Below are positions 34,826-44,057 of a stretch of DNA of 64,000 nt, piece by piece. Source of the stretch: Lachnospiraceae bacterium. Lineage in GTDB: Bacteria; Bacillota; Clostridia; Lachnospirales; Lachnospiraceae. The stretch covers positions 1 to 64,000 of the forward strand of contig JAFOEY010000019.1 in the NCBI GenBank assembly GCA_017387565.1, given 5' to 3'. The first letter of the stretch is position 1; each line of letters starts with the position of its first letter. Made by a program: the position numbers and the translations under genes. Under the pieces are notes generated by a model. The model did not search any database. It saw only the letters and a list, made by a program, of their open reading frames with translations, and was not told where the DNA came from.

Positions 34826-35668
34826 ATGTTGAACGAGATACAGGTAAAACAATATTTACAGCGTATTGAATATAATAACGAGCTTTTTGCAGATTTAGCT
34901 ACTCTAATTGGATTACAATGGGCGCATATGACACATATTCCCTATGAAAATCTTGATATACTGTCAGGTATTCCGTTGTCCTTGAAGACAGAAGATTTAT
35001 TCCGTAAAATTGTGACAGAAAAACGAGGGGGATATTGTTTTGAATTGCAGGGATTGTATGGAGAACTTTTAAAAAGCTGTGGGTTTGATGTTGTGCAATA
35101 TGCTGCAAGATTCATGGATGAAGAAGGAATTGTACAAATGAGACGACATCGGATTTTGGTTGTCCGGATTGGCGATGAACGTTATCTTACTGATGTAGGC
35201 GTAAGGAGTGAATCACCAAGAATACCACTTAAGCTGGTATGCGATGAGCTCCAGACAGATAATATATGTGAGTACAAGTTTCAAAGAGATCCTTTTTATG
35301 GATGGGTGCTTTATCAGAAGGAACGGGGAAAGCAGTGGAAAACGATATACGGGTTTACAGAGGAGCCGCAGATAGATGATGATTTTGTTATGCCATCTTT
35401 TTACTGCGAGAAACACCCGGACTCTACATTTAATAAATTTATGAAAATATCCATTTTTAGAGGGGAAAGCAATTTTACACTGGTAAACGGTATATTTCGG
35501 GAATACCGAAATGCAAAAGTGCATATAAAGAAAGAACTTACAAACAATGCAGAAACAAGTGAAATTTTAAAAAAATATTTTGGCTTAAATCTATATTCCC
35601 ATAACACAACAAATAGCGAAAGTGATTTCGAAAGTGCAGTAAAGAATGAAAGCGTAGCAAATAACTGA
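34826..35668 (+). CDS. nat: Arylamine N-acetyltransferase
   Basis: A 280-residue cytoplasmic enzyme that transfers acetyl from acetyl-CoA to arylamines or hydrazines. The Cys-His-Asp triad is visible: Cys71 in RGGYCFELQG, His108 in MRRHRIL and Asp123 in YLTDVG. The N-terminal helical part has IPYENLDIL. The C-terminal residues are a Ser/Asn-rich tail. The ribosome binding site is TAGGAGAC. In gut anaerobes such enzymes can modify drugs such as 5-aminosalicylate; the natural substrate is unknown. The divergent MocR-type gene probably regulates it. Confidence 0.93.
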   Translation: MLNEIQVKQYLQRIEYNNELFADLATLIGLQWAHMTHIPYENLDILSGIPLSLKTEDLFRKIVTEKRGGYCFELQGLYGELLKSCGFDVVQYAARFMDEEGIVQMRRHRILVVRIGDERYLTDVGVRSESPRIPLKLVCDELQTDNICEYKFQRDPFYGWVLYQKERGKQWKTIYGFTEEPQIDDDFVMPSFYCEKHPDSTFNKFMKISIFRGESNFTLVNGIFREYRNAKVHIKKELTNNAETSEILKKYFGLNLYSHNTTNSESDFESAVKNESVANN

Positions 35669-35707
35669 TACACTTGTCTTGTACCTCACTATTTCTTTCA
35701 ATACCCA

Positions 35708-35934
35708 GTTGAATGTAAATCGTATTCTTGAATGTTTATTGTGAAGATGTATTAGCTCATCTTAATATTTTGTTCAGTTTCAGCAATGAGCAGCAAGGAT
35801 GCTGCGAAAGGTGCACGTTGGACATGGATGTCCGGGTGCACCGGTGCGTCCGGTTATAATAATTATATTACAAAATATTTAGATGAACTTATACATCGCA
35901 ACCTAAACATGAAAGAATACGATTTACATCCAAC
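35708..35934. repeat. Giant hairpin element, family B, copy 2
   Basis: A 227-bp inverted element, head in opposite orientation to copy 1. Arms 35708-35773 and 35870-35934 are about 85 percent complementary (GTAAATCGTATTCTT on the left, AAGAATACGATTTAC on the right). The head has GCAGCAAGGATGCTGC, then GGTGCAC...GTGCACC enclosing GGACATGGATGTCC, then GGTGCGTCCGG. It ends 27 bp before the -35 box of the aspS T-box. Confidence 0.92.
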
Positions 35935-35960
35935 GTCCGTAACAAGCAGATAATCGGTCG

Positions 35961-35989
35961 TTGACTTTTTTTAGGAGAGTTTATATAAT
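35961..35989 (+). promoter_or_regulatory. aspS promoter
   Basis: TTGACT (35961-35966) and TATAAT (35984-35989) have a 17-bp spacer; the T-box leader starts just downstream. Confidence 0.85.
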
Positions 35990-35994
35990 ATCAT

Positions 35995-36200
35995 CAAATG
36001 GCAATGACGAAGACGAGTAACATAGTTTATCGTTCCCAGCGAGTGAGGGATGGTGAGAGCCTCGCAAAGTGAATCTGTGTGAATAACAACTTCAACAGCC
36101 AGGACAATTGGATTTGAGTGACTGTTTTCAGTAATTCAGGTGGCACCGCGGACTGTATGTTCGTCCTGAGACAAGCAATGTTTCAGAACGGACTTTTTTT
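35995..36200 (+). ncRNA. T-box riboswitch upstream of aspS
   Basis: The T-box sequence AGGTGGCACCGCGG at 36138-36151 is the diagnostic element. It is followed by a terminator (GTTCGTCCTGAGAC paired with GTTTCAGAACGGAC, then TTTTTTT) at 36159-36198. Upstream is a stem I-like region with GACGAGTAAC and GGTGAGAGCC. The RNA would read uncharged tRNA and switch on aspS. The specifier codon is not resolved; AAC near 36092 and GAC near 36105 are candidates. Confidence 0.92.
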
Positions 36201-36248
36201 ATGCGCTCCGTTCAAAACAGAATTCGTTTTTATAAGGAGGAGACAAAA

Positions 36249-37994
36249 ATGTCAAACATTTATCGTGACCGTACGATGAATCAAATCACAGAAGCTGATG
36301 TGAACAGCACATTAAAAATCGCCGGATGGGTAGAAAATATCCGTGACCATGGCGGTGTGTCATTTATTGATTTAAGAGATATGTACGGTGTTATGCAGGT
36401 AGTCATGAGAGATACCTCTTTGCTTGATGGAATCAACAAAGAAGATTGTATCAGTGTAGAGGGTCTGGTTGAACATCGTGATGAAGAAACCTACAATCCC
36501 AAAATCCCGACAGGAACCATTGAATTAGAGGCTCATAAGGTTGAGATTTTAGGAAAGGTATATAAACAGCTTCCGTTTGAAGTGCAGACTTCAAAAGAAA
36601 TTCGCGAAGATCTCAGATTGAAATATCGTTATCTGGATTTGAGAAATAAGAAAGTAAAAGATAATATCATTTTCCGTTCTGAGGTTATCAGCTTTTTACG
36701 TCAGAAGATGACAGAGATGGGATTTATGGAAATTCAGACCCCCATTCTTTGTGCATCATCACCGGAAGGCGCGCGTGACTATATTGTTCCTTCCCGTAAA
36801 TACAAAGGAAAATTTTATGCATTGCCGCAGGCACCGCAGCAGTACAAACAGCTTTTAATGGTATCCGGCTTTGATAAATATTTCCAGATTGCTCCCTGTT
36901 TCAGAGATGAGGATGCGAGAGCCGACCGTTCACCCGGCGAGTTCTATCAGTTGGATTTTGAAATGAGCTTTGCAACACAGGAAGATGTATTCCGCGCAGG
37001 AGAAGAAATTCTTACAGCAACCTTTGAAAAATTTGCTCCCGAAGGTGCAGCAGTAACTGCAGCTCCTTATCCGGTTATCAGCTACAAAGAGGCAATGCTA
37101 AAATACGGAACCGACAAACCGGATCTTAGAAATCCGCTTGAAATCGTGGATGTAACAGATTTCTTCCAGAGATGTACATTTAAGCCGTTCCATAAAAAAA
37201 CAGTACGTGCCATCAATGTTCATGCAAAGCTTTCCAAAGGTCAGCATGAGAAATTATTAAAGTATGCACAGTCCATCGGAATGGGCGGACTTGGTTATCT
37301 GGAAGTGTTAGATGATATGTCCTATAAGGGACCGATTGATAAATTTATTCCGGATGATATGAAAACAGAAATTGCAGAGCTTGCAGGTCTTGCAGCAGGA
37401 GATACCATTTTCTTTATTGCAGATAAAGAAGCAAAAGCTGCCAACTATGCAGGCCAGCTTCGTACGGAAATTGCAAACAGACTGGATTTACTTGAGAAGA
37501 ATGCATTCCGTTTCTGCTTTATCAATGACTTCCCTATGTATGAATACGATGAAGAAGAAAAGAAGATTATCTTTACCCATAATCCATTCTCTATGCCGCA
37601 GGGCGGTCTGGATGCATTAAACAATATGGATCCTTTGGAGATTTTGGCTTACCAGTACGATATTGTATGTAACGGTGTGGAACTTTCTTCCGGTGCGGTT
37701 CGTAACCACAATCTGGACATTATGGTGAAGGCATTTGAAATCGCCGGATATACCGAAGATGATTTGAAACAGAAATTCGGTGCATTATACAATGCATTCC
37801 AGTTTGGTGCTCCTCCGCATGCCGGAATGGCACCCGGTGTTGACCGTATGATTATGCTTCTTAAAAATGAAGAGAACATCCGTGAGGTTATTGCTTTCCC
37901 GATGAACGGCAATGCGCAGGATCTGATGTGCGGTGCTCCCGGTGAGGTCACTGAGCAGCAGCTTAGAGAGGTTCATATTAAGGTCAGAGATTAG
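36249..37994 (+). CDS. aspS: Aspartyl-tRNA synthetase
   Basis: Class II synthetase (581 residues) that charges tRNA-Asp, and tRNA-Asn if non-discriminating. It has an N-terminal OB anticodon-binding domain (LKIAGWVENIRDHGGVSFIDLRD shortened; RDMYGVMQVV), motif 2 FRDEDARADRSPGEF, a bacterial insertion domain of about 280-420, and motif 3 GMAPGVDRMIML. AAGGAGG precedes the ATG at 36249; the frame opens at 36201 in the T-box terminator and is not used. Controlled by the T-box upstream. Confidence 0.97.
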   Translation: MSNIYRDRTMNQITEADVNSTLKIAGWVENIRDHGGVSFIDLRDMYGVMQVVMRDTSLLDGINKEDCISVEGLVEHRDEETYNPKIPTGTIELEAHKVEILGKVYKQLPFEVQTSKEIREDLRLKYRYLDLRNKKVKDNIIFRSEVISFLRQKMTEMGFMEIQTPILCASSPEGARDYIVPSRKYKGKFYALPQAPQQYKQLLMVSGFDKYFQIAPCFRDEDARADRSPGEFYQLDFEMSFATQEDVFRAGEEILTATFEKFAPEGAAVTAAPYPVISYKEAMLKYGTDKPDLRNPLEIVDVTDFFQRCTFKPFHKKTVRAINVHAKLSKGQHEKLLKYAQSIGMGGLGYLEVLDDMSYKGPIDKFIPDDMKTEIAELAGLAAGDTIFFIADKEAKAANYAGQLRTEIANRLDLLEKNAFRFCFINDFPMYEYDEEEKKIIFTHNPFSMPQGGLDALNNMDPLEILAYQYDIVCNGVELSSGAVRNHNLDIMVKAFEIAGYTEDDLKQKFGALYNAFQFGAPPHAGMAPGVDRMIMLLKNEENIREVIAFPMNGNAQDLMCGAPGEVTEQQLREVHIKVRD

Positions 37995-38058
37995 TTTAAG
38001 ATACTGTGGGAGAAAAGAGTATTTTTTTCTTGCCTGTTGATGAATGGACAGTATAGCA

Positions 38059-38114
38059 TTAAAGAACATTTTCGATTTGGATAATTTTGTGTCGAAAGTG
38101 TTCTTTTTTGTTGG
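38059..38114 (+). terminator. aspS terminator
   Basis: AAAGAACAtTTTCGA pairs with TCGAAAgTGTTCTTT around a 15-nt loop and runs into TTTTTTG. Confidence 0.85.
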
Positions 38115-38144
38115 TAGAAATAATTATCTATGGTATGATAATAA

Positions 38145-38230
38145 ATGATATCAGGATTGCGAGAGCACAAAATGCGTAGCAATCTGTTGGTATCATGGGA
38201 GCAAAATCCTTTTTGACCCAACATCATAAT
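38145..38230. repeat. Family A repeat, copy 4
   Basis: ATGATATCAGGATTGCGAGA, GCACAAAATGCGTAGCAATC, then TGGTATCATGGGAGCAAAAT and TTTTTGACCCAACATCATAA. Both hairpins of the family are present. It lies in the spacer between aspS and the zinc-ribbon gene; the rest of that spacer (38231-38328) shows no further feature than AT-rich leader and GGAGG before 38329. Confidence 0.85.
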
Positions 38231-38328
38231 ATTCAAAGAAATGATAATATTAAGATGTAAGTATTTAAAATACTGGGAAATATTTTTTACATTGTATATG
38301 ATTTCTATACGTAAAAGGAGGAACAAAC

Positions 38329-39621
38329 ATGACAGAACAGGTTACAGAGTACATTTGTCCGGCTTGTGGAGGACCGATGAAATTTGATCCGGAAAGCGGA
38401 AAAGTAAAGTGCGAATACTGTGCTTCCCTTTATACAATTGAGGAAGCAAAAAAGTATTTTGAAGAAAAAAACAAGGCGGTTGCAAATGCACCTGTCATTT
38501 CAGAGGATGAGAGTTACTGGACAGACGGCGATGAAACCATGAAAGCATACAAGTGCAATTCCTGTGGTGCGGAAATGGTGTGTGAAGAAACTACCGCAGC
38601 AACCAGTTGTCCGTATTGCGGAAATCCTGCGGTTATGCCACAGAAGTTTAAGGGAATGTTACGTCCTAAATATGTCATTCCTTTTAAAGTTGACAAGAGT
38701 GAAGTCAAGGAAAAACTGGAAAAATATTATAAAGGGAAAGTACTGTTACCCGGAACTTTTAAAGGACATAATCATATTGATGAAATCAAAGGAATCTATG
38801 TTCCGTTTTGGTTGTATTCCGGAACTGTGGAAGCGGATATGCATTTTGATGCTGAACAGATTAGTGAGAAAAAAACGTCCACAGAAAAAATTACAACAAC
38901 CAAGCATTATGAGGTACATAGAAAAGGTACTGCGAAATATGTTAATATTCCGACTGATGCATCTTCAGCAATGCCGGATGATTTAATGGATTCCATTGAA
39001 CCGTATGATTATAAGGAAATGACAAAATTCGAGATGGAATATCTGCCCGGCTATCTGGCTGATAAATATGATGTGTCAAAAGAAGATTCCATTGAGCGCG
39101 CACGAAAAAGAGCAGAAAATACAACGGCAAGCGAGATTAAGAAAACCGTTGACGGTTATGATAAAGTTGAAGAAAGAACGTTATTAAGACGTGTCAGATA
39201 TTCCGGAGAAAAGCAGGAATATGCAATGTTACCTGTTTGGTTATTAACAACGAACTGGAATAATCAAAACTTTTTTTTTGCCGTAAACGGACAGACCGGA
39301 AAGATGACCGGTAATCTTCCGATTGACCGGATGAAACAGATTTTGTGGATTTTGTGTTCATTTATTCTTTCCTTTGGAATTTTAGAGCTGATTGTAAAAG
39401 CTACTGCTTTTAAGCCTTTGATGATGATTGGAGTTTTTTCCGTAATTGTAGCTTTTATTGTGAATATCATCCTAAGAATGACTATGAAGCCTGTGAGAGC
39501 AGGAAGTGAAGCCATGAATTATGTACAGAATGACAAGAAACCGGTTCAGCTTTCCGTAAAACAGGATAACTATATTAGAACTACAGAAAAACGTGAAAAG
39601 ATAGAGCCGAACAAAAACTAA
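38329..39621 (+). CDS. Double zinc-ribbon membrane protein
   Basis: A 430-residue protein of unknown function. The N-terminus has a TFIIB-type zinc ribbon (CPACGGPM, then CEYCAS) and a second one (CNSCGAEM, then CPYCGNP). The middle (about 115-310) is a conserved soluble domain with YVIPFKVDKSEVKEKLE and GIYVPFWLYSGTV. Two TM helices follow at about 335-385 and a charged tail to the end. Such proteins are widespread in Lachnospiraceae, often near TPM- or SPFH-domain membrane genes; a flotillin lies 4.4 kb downstream. AAAGGAGG precedes the ATG. Confidence 0.72.
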   Translation: MTEQVTEYICPACGGPMKFDPESGKVKCEYCASLYTIEEAKKYFEEKNKAVANAPVISEDESYWTDGDETMKAYKCNSCGAEMVCEETTAATSCPYCGNPAVMPQKFKGMLRPKYVIPFKVDKSEVKEKLEKYYKGKVLLPGTFKGHNHIDEIKGIYVPFWLYSGTVEADMHFDAEQISEKKTSTEKITTTKHYEVHRKGTAKYVNIPTDASSAMPDDLMDSIEPYDYKEMTKFEMEYLPGYLADKYDVSKEDSIERARKRAENTTASEIKKTVDGYDKVEERTLLRRVRYSGEKQEYAMLPVWLLTTNWNNQNFFFAVNGQTGKMTGNLPIDRMKQILWILCSFILSFGILELIVKATAFKPLMMIGVFSVIVAFIVNIILRMTMKPVRAGSEAMNYVQNDKKPVQLSVKQDNYIRTTEKREKIEPNKN

Positions 39622-39788
39622 TAAAGAAAAACGCATTGAGAATGAGATTCAAAAGACGAAATTTGAAGGTGAAATAGAAAATAAAAAACAAATAAAATCA
39701 AATAAAAATGAAACTGGCTGGACATACTATAGTCAGATATTACAAAGGAATAGGAAGTGCTTGATTATATTTGTATGGGAGAACAACT

Positions 39789-40361
39789 ATGAAAAGTATG
39801 AAAAAAAGTATTATGTCAATAATAATGAGCGTCATTATGGTACTGGGACTGACCGGCTGTCAAACTTCAAAGGGAACTTCCGTAGCCGATGACGTGGACA
39901 AAGCTTATCCCGATGCAGTTTCTGTTTTGCAAAAAGGCTGGAATCAGATTCCGGAACAGTTTCCGGCTAGTGGCGGTAGCTTTGAAAATGCGGTGGATAA
40001 TGCACCCGGAAAAGTAGATATCACAAATACAGATGCCTTAACTTATACTTTCCTCGTGCCGGAAGAAGTTCAAAAAGATATAACTGATGCTGCGTCCATT
40101 ATGCACATGATGAATGCTAATACATTTACTGCTGTGGCATTGCATTTGAATGAAATGAGTACCGAGGACGCTGCCACACAAATCAAGGAAGGATTTTTGA
40201 ACAATCAGTTTATGTGCGGTTTCCCGGATAAGATTAAGATTGTGTCCATGGGTAATTATGTCGTATATGCCTATGGAAAAACAGATAACGTGGATAACTT
40301 TATGAAAGGAATTGAAAATCTGGAACATGCAACTGTTGTAGCAGACGAAATATATCAATAA
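39789..40361 (+). CDS. DUF4358-type lipoprotein
   Basis: A 190-residue exported lipoprotein. The signal peptide ends in LGLTGC (Cys at about 22), followed by a small alpha/beta domain (VDITNTDALTYTFLVPEE; KIKIVSMGNYVVYAYGK) that fits DUF4358. In Clostridia this domain commonly accompanies MBOAT and DHHW genes, as here. The ATG at 39789 follows GGGAGA; the earlier TTG at 39771 lies upstream of that site. The MBOAT gene starts 19 nt after the stop, so the three genes form one operon. Confidence 0.8.
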   Translation: MKSMKKSIMSIIMSVIMVLGLTGCQTSKGTSVADDVDKAYPDAVSVLQKGWNQIPEQFPASGGSFENAVDNAPGKVDITNTDALTYTFLVPEEVQKDITDAASIMHMMNANTFTAVALHLNEMSTEDAATQIKEGFLNNQFMCGFPDKIKIVSMGNYVVYAYGKTDNVDNFMKGIENLEHATVVADEIYQ

Positions 40362-40380
40362 AAAGGGAAAAATAAGGCAT

Positions 40381-41781
40381 ATGCTTTTTTCGAGTATTAC
40401 TTTTTTATTCTATTTTTTACCCATCTTCCTGCTGCTGTATTATTTGATTCCGAGTCGGTTTCAGAATGTTGTTCTGTTACTGGGAAGTCTTTTCTTTTAT
40501 GCATGGGGAGAACCACGGTATATACTTTTGATGCTTTTCATGATATGTGCAGGATATTTTTGCGGCATATGGATTGAGACAAGAAAAAATCATAAGGCAA
40601 AAAAATCAGTCACAGCTTTGTCTGTGACTTTTTGTCTTGTGATTTTGGGATACTTTAAATATATGGATTTTTTTCTGGATACATTAAATCGGGTGTTCGG
40701 GCTTTCTTTGGGGCTTTGGCATATTGCTTTACCAATCGGTATCAGTTTCTATACATTTCAAATTCTCAGTTATCTGCTGGATATTTATTATGGAAAAATA
40801 AAAGCACAGAGGAATATCTTGGCGTTGGCAACGTATATTGCCATGTTTCCCCAGCTGATTGCGGGGCCGATTGTCCGATATCAGGATATCGAAATGCAGT
40901 TGCAAAAAAGAACGATTTCTGTTTCAAATATTTCTTGTGGAATCAGAAGATTTATAATTGGTTTAGGAAAAAAAGTTATTTTTGCCAATACTCTCGGAGA
41001 AATCGGAGCAAAATATGGGGCTGCAGAGGACAAGACCGTTTTATTTGTCTGGTTCTATGCGATAGCAGTGACGTTACAGACTTATTTTGATTTTTCCGGT
41101 TATAGTGATATGGCAATTGGACTGGGGAAAATGTTAGGCTTTGATTTTCCCGAAAACTTTGAACATCCGCTTGATGCTAAGAGTGTGACACAGTTCTGGA
41201 GGCAGTGGCATATGACTTTAGGACATTTTTTCAGGGATTATCTTTATATTCCTCTTGGTGGAAACCGGGTATCGTTTGTCAAATGGGTTAGAAACATTCT
41301 GATTGTGTGGATGGCAACCGGACTATGGCATGGTGCGGATTGGACTTTTGTCGTCTGGGGGTTGTTTTTTGCTATCTTTTTGATGTTGGAAAAACTGGTG
41401 TTGAAACAATATCTGGAAAAGGCGCATGTTTTTAGCCATTTCTACCTTTGGATTTTACTGACTGTAAGTTTTGTGATCTTTCATGCCTCCGGTTTATCCG
41501 AGGCCATGCAGACAATTCGATATATGACGGGATTTGGAGGAATGCCTATATTGTCTGCCGAAAGCCTCTTTTATTTCAGAGACTATTTCCTGCTTGTACT
41601 GTTGGGAATCGTAGGTGCCACGTCTTTTCCTTTGCGATTCGTTTCGCATCTGAAACGGAACGCGGGGGGCAGAAAAGTTGTGAATGTATTGGAACCTTTA
41701 TTTCTGATTGCCTGTTTACTGATTTCGGTTTCATTTCTGATTAACGGTTCGTTTAATCCGTTTTTATATTTCAGATTTTGA
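40381..41781 (+). CDS. MBOAT O-acyltransferase (AlgI-like)
   Basis: A 466-residue polytopic membrane enzyme expected to pass acyl (often acetyl) groups across the membrane to a cell-surface polymer. Family motifs are FYAWGEPRYILLM, LPIGISFYTFQILSYL, FPQLIAGPIVRY, TQFWRQWHMTLGHFFRDY and the catalytic His in GLWHGADWTFV. It is preceded by a DUF4358 lipoprotein and followed by a DHHW protein, the usual AlgI/AlgJ pairing that completes acyl transfer outside. The polymer substrate (polysaccharide, teichoic acid or peptidoglycan) is not known. Confidence 0.93.
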   Translation: MLFSSITFLFYFLPIFLLLYYLIPSRFQNVVLLLGSLFFYAWGEPRYILLMLFMICAGYFCGIWIETRKNHKAKKSVTALSVTFCLVILGYFKYMDFFLDTLNRVFGLSLGLWHIALPIGISFYTFQILSYLLDIYYGKIKAQRNILALATYIAMFPQLIAGPIVRYQDIEMQLQKRTISVSNISCGIRRFIIGLGKKVIFANTLGEIGAKYGAAEDKTVLFVWFYAIAVTLQTYFDFSGYSDMAIGLGKMLGFDFPENFEHPLDAKSVTQFWRQWHMTLGHFFRDYLYIPLGGNRVSFVKWVRNILIVWMATGLWHGADWTFVVWGLFFAIFLMLEKLVLKQYLEKAHVFSHFYLWILLTVSFVIFHASGLSEAMQTIRYMTGFGGMPILSAESLFYFRDYFLLVLLGIVGATSFPLRFVSHLKRNAGGRKVVNVLEPLFLIACLLISVSFLINGSFNPFLYFRF

Positions 41782-41895
41782 TTTTTGTTAAAATGTGGAA
41801 CACAATTTCGGATAAATGTTGATATGATTTTTAAATTGTCATTTTTTAGTTCATGCGTGATTTTATTTTTAAATGCATCAATCGGAGTGAATGTT

Positions 41896-43053
41896 ATGGT
41901 TGAAAATATGGTAAAGATGAATGAGACCAACACAACGGAAAAATGGAGAGATTATTGCAATGTCATTTTATTTGGCATGGTACTGGTTGGATTTCTCATC
42001 ATAGGCCTGCTAAGTCCGGATAAAGAAATATCGGATACGGAAAGGAGGCTTTTGCATTCTTTTCCGGAACTAAATATGCATACTATTTTTGCGGATAAAG
42101 GACAGGATTCATTCATGGATGGATTTGAAGAGTATGCTGTGGATCAGTTTCCGTACAGGGAGGCATTTCGTACTGCCCATTCTGCGTTTTCTTTATATGG
42201 TATCGGGAGAAAAGAAATAAACGATATTTATTATGCAGAAGGTCATATTTTAAAGACTTTCATGAGCATTCATCCCGATTCGGTTTCACGCTCTCTTGAT
42301 CGGATGCAGTATATTAAAAAGCGTTATCTGCAGGATAATCAAGTGTTTTTTGCGATGATACCGGACAAAAATTATTATCTGGAAAAACAGACAGAAGTGC
42401 CCTATCTGGATTATGAAAAACTGAAAAAACTCTTTCGGGAACAAACAGATGAATATGCTGAATTTATTGATTTGAGAGCAGAGCTTTCACTGAATGACTA
42501 TTATAAAACCGATACCCATTGGAGACAGGAGAGACTGGAACAGACGGCAGAAAAAATAATGTTAGCAATGGGTAATCAATTTGATTTTCAATTTCGCGAG
42601 GAATTTGTGACGGATCGTTTTAAGGGGGTATATTATGGGCAGGGCTCATTGCCGGTCAAGCAGGATACACTTTCCTGTTTGACTGCCGATTATATGGAGG
42701 ATTGTATTGTCACATGCTATGACAGTGGAAAAGCGGAATTGTTTTCTCTTTATGATTTTACAAAGGCAGAAGGAATGGATTCCTATGAGATTTTTCTGTC
42801 CGGTCCGCGGGCTTTGATGACAATTGATAATTCATCTGCGACATCTGATAAAGAATTAATTCTGTTTCGTGATTCTTTTGGCAGCAGTATTGCACCTTTA
42901 TTTGCCGGATGTTATAAAAAAATAACGTTGATTGATATCCGCTATATCAGTCCGTCTATCCTTGACCGGTTCGTGAATTTTGAAAATGCGGATGTTTTAT
43001 TTTTATACAGTGCGCAGGTATTAAATAACAGCGAAGGACAATTTCTTGATTAA
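41896..43053 (+). CDS. DHHW-family extracytoplasmic O-acyltransferase partner
   Basis: A 385-residue membrane-anchored SGNH-like protein. A TM helix lies at about residues 22-42, then SDTERRLLHSFPEL, the signature-like YYKTDTHWRQE (DTHW) and the later LFRDSFGSSIAP (Ser block). These are features of the AlgJ/AlgX-like DHHW family that acts with MBOAT proteins. GGAGTGA before the ATG at 41896 supports that start; the frame is open from 41785, where the ORF begins at TTG with an implausible extension. It ends the operon. Confidence 0.87.
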   Translation: MVENMVKMNETNTTEKWRDYCNVILFGMVLVGFLIIGLLSPDKEISDTERRLLHSFPELNMHTIFADKGQDSFMDGFEEYAVDQFPYREAFRTAHSAFSLYGIGRKEINDIYYAEGHILKTFMSIHPDSVSRSLDRMQYIKKRYLQDNQVFFAMIPDKNYYLEKQTEVPYLDYEKLKKLFREQTDEYAEFIDLRAELSLNDYYKTDTHWRQERLEQTAEKIMLAMGNQFDFQFREEFVTDRFKGVYYGQGSLPVKQDTLSCLTADYMEDCIVTCYDSGKAELFSLYDFTKAEGMDSYEIFLSGPRALMTIDNSSATSDKELILFRDSFGSSIAPLFAGCYKKITLIDIRYISPSILDRFVNFENADVLFLYSAQVLNNSEGQFLD

Positions 43054-43226
43054 TCTGTTGATTTTTTATTTTTCGGATTTATATGACCGGAGAATTATGT
43101 TTTCGAAAAATTAAAGTTTTTTTTAGAAAAAGGTTACAATTTATTTTTTTGAAATATGTTACAATAAAATATGATATCAGAGTCAAAAAAGGGCTCTCAC
43201 AGTATAATAAAAGAAAGGATGATTGC

Positions 43227-43688
43227 ATGACAGAAACCAAGAAACAGGAAGACATTTTACAGTCAGGAAGAACATTATTAAAACTTCGTTCTACCATGGA
43301 AGCCTCTCATTTGAAAAACGTTTTCAAGGATATGTCTTTTATGGACTACGAATTGTTGAATTTACTGGTGGCACGATTAAATCTGCATACGGCTGATAAA
43401 ATTTATTTATCAGAAGTAAGCAAGGAATTGGACATTCCGATGCAGCGTGTTTCCGCAATGGTAAAAAATTTGCAGGGAAAGGGCTTTGTATACTGGACGC
43501 ATGATAAGTCCGGTACCTATATTAAACTTTCGGAATTAGGGAAAGAAACCATGGAATCCCAGCAACAGACGTTATTAAAATTCTTTTCTTCAGTTGTTAA
43601 CCGCATAGGAATGGATGAATTTAAGCGCATACTCGAAAAGATGGAAGAGTTAGAGGAAGTCATGATTGAAGAATCGATGAACATATAG
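43227..43688 (+). CDS. MarR-family regulator
   Basis: A 153-residue winged-helix protein. The HTH lies in LSEVSKELDIPMQRVSAMVKN, the wing in FVYWTHDKSGTYIKLSELG, and helices at both ends form the dimer interface. AAAGGATGA precedes the ATG at 43227. A TTACAATAAAATATGAT stretch upstream looks like a promoter. The position between the O-acylation operon and the flotillin gene does not reveal its target. A terminator follows. Confidence 0.85.
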   Translation: MTETKKQEDILQSGRTLLKLRSTMEASHLKNVFKDMSFMDYELLNLLVARLNLHTADKIYLSEVSKELDIPMQRVSAMVKNLQGKGFVYWTHDKSGTYIKLSELGKETMESQQQTLLKFFSSVVNRIGMDEFKRILEKMEELEEVMIEESMNI

Positions 43689-44057
43689 ATAAAAATGTAA
43701 ATCAATGTATTAATTGAATCAATAGTATCAGTGAAGATAGATTTTCATAGCATCAGTGAAAACAAGTTTTCATATACATGAAAATAAATCAATTTATAAA
43801 TGTACAAACTTATGAAAAGACTATGGGTATAAGTTTATAAAGGTTATTTGGAAAAATCCGGATAACCTTTTTTTAATGCATTTTGAAAATGATAAGTTCT
43901 TTAGAGTAGGCAAACACGTAAATTCAAACGGATATTTGAGTACGATTGACAAAATAAACCGAATTATTTTGCACTTTTATCAATATAATTTAGAAGCTCA
44001 TTTCGATATAATTAACTCAACAGTAAACACTGACACACAAAAGAGAGGAGAAGGGTT
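43689..44057 (+). terminator. Spacer with terminator of the MarR gene
   Basis: AAAGGTTAT pairs with ATAACCTTT around TTGGAAAAATCCGG at about 43839-43874, followed by TTTTTTTAAT. Before it the words TTTTCAT and CATCAGTGAA repeat. After it is an AT-rich leader and the GAGGAGAAGGG site of the flotillin gene. An ORF at 43876 overlapping the flotillin start is judged spurious. Confidence 0.75.
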
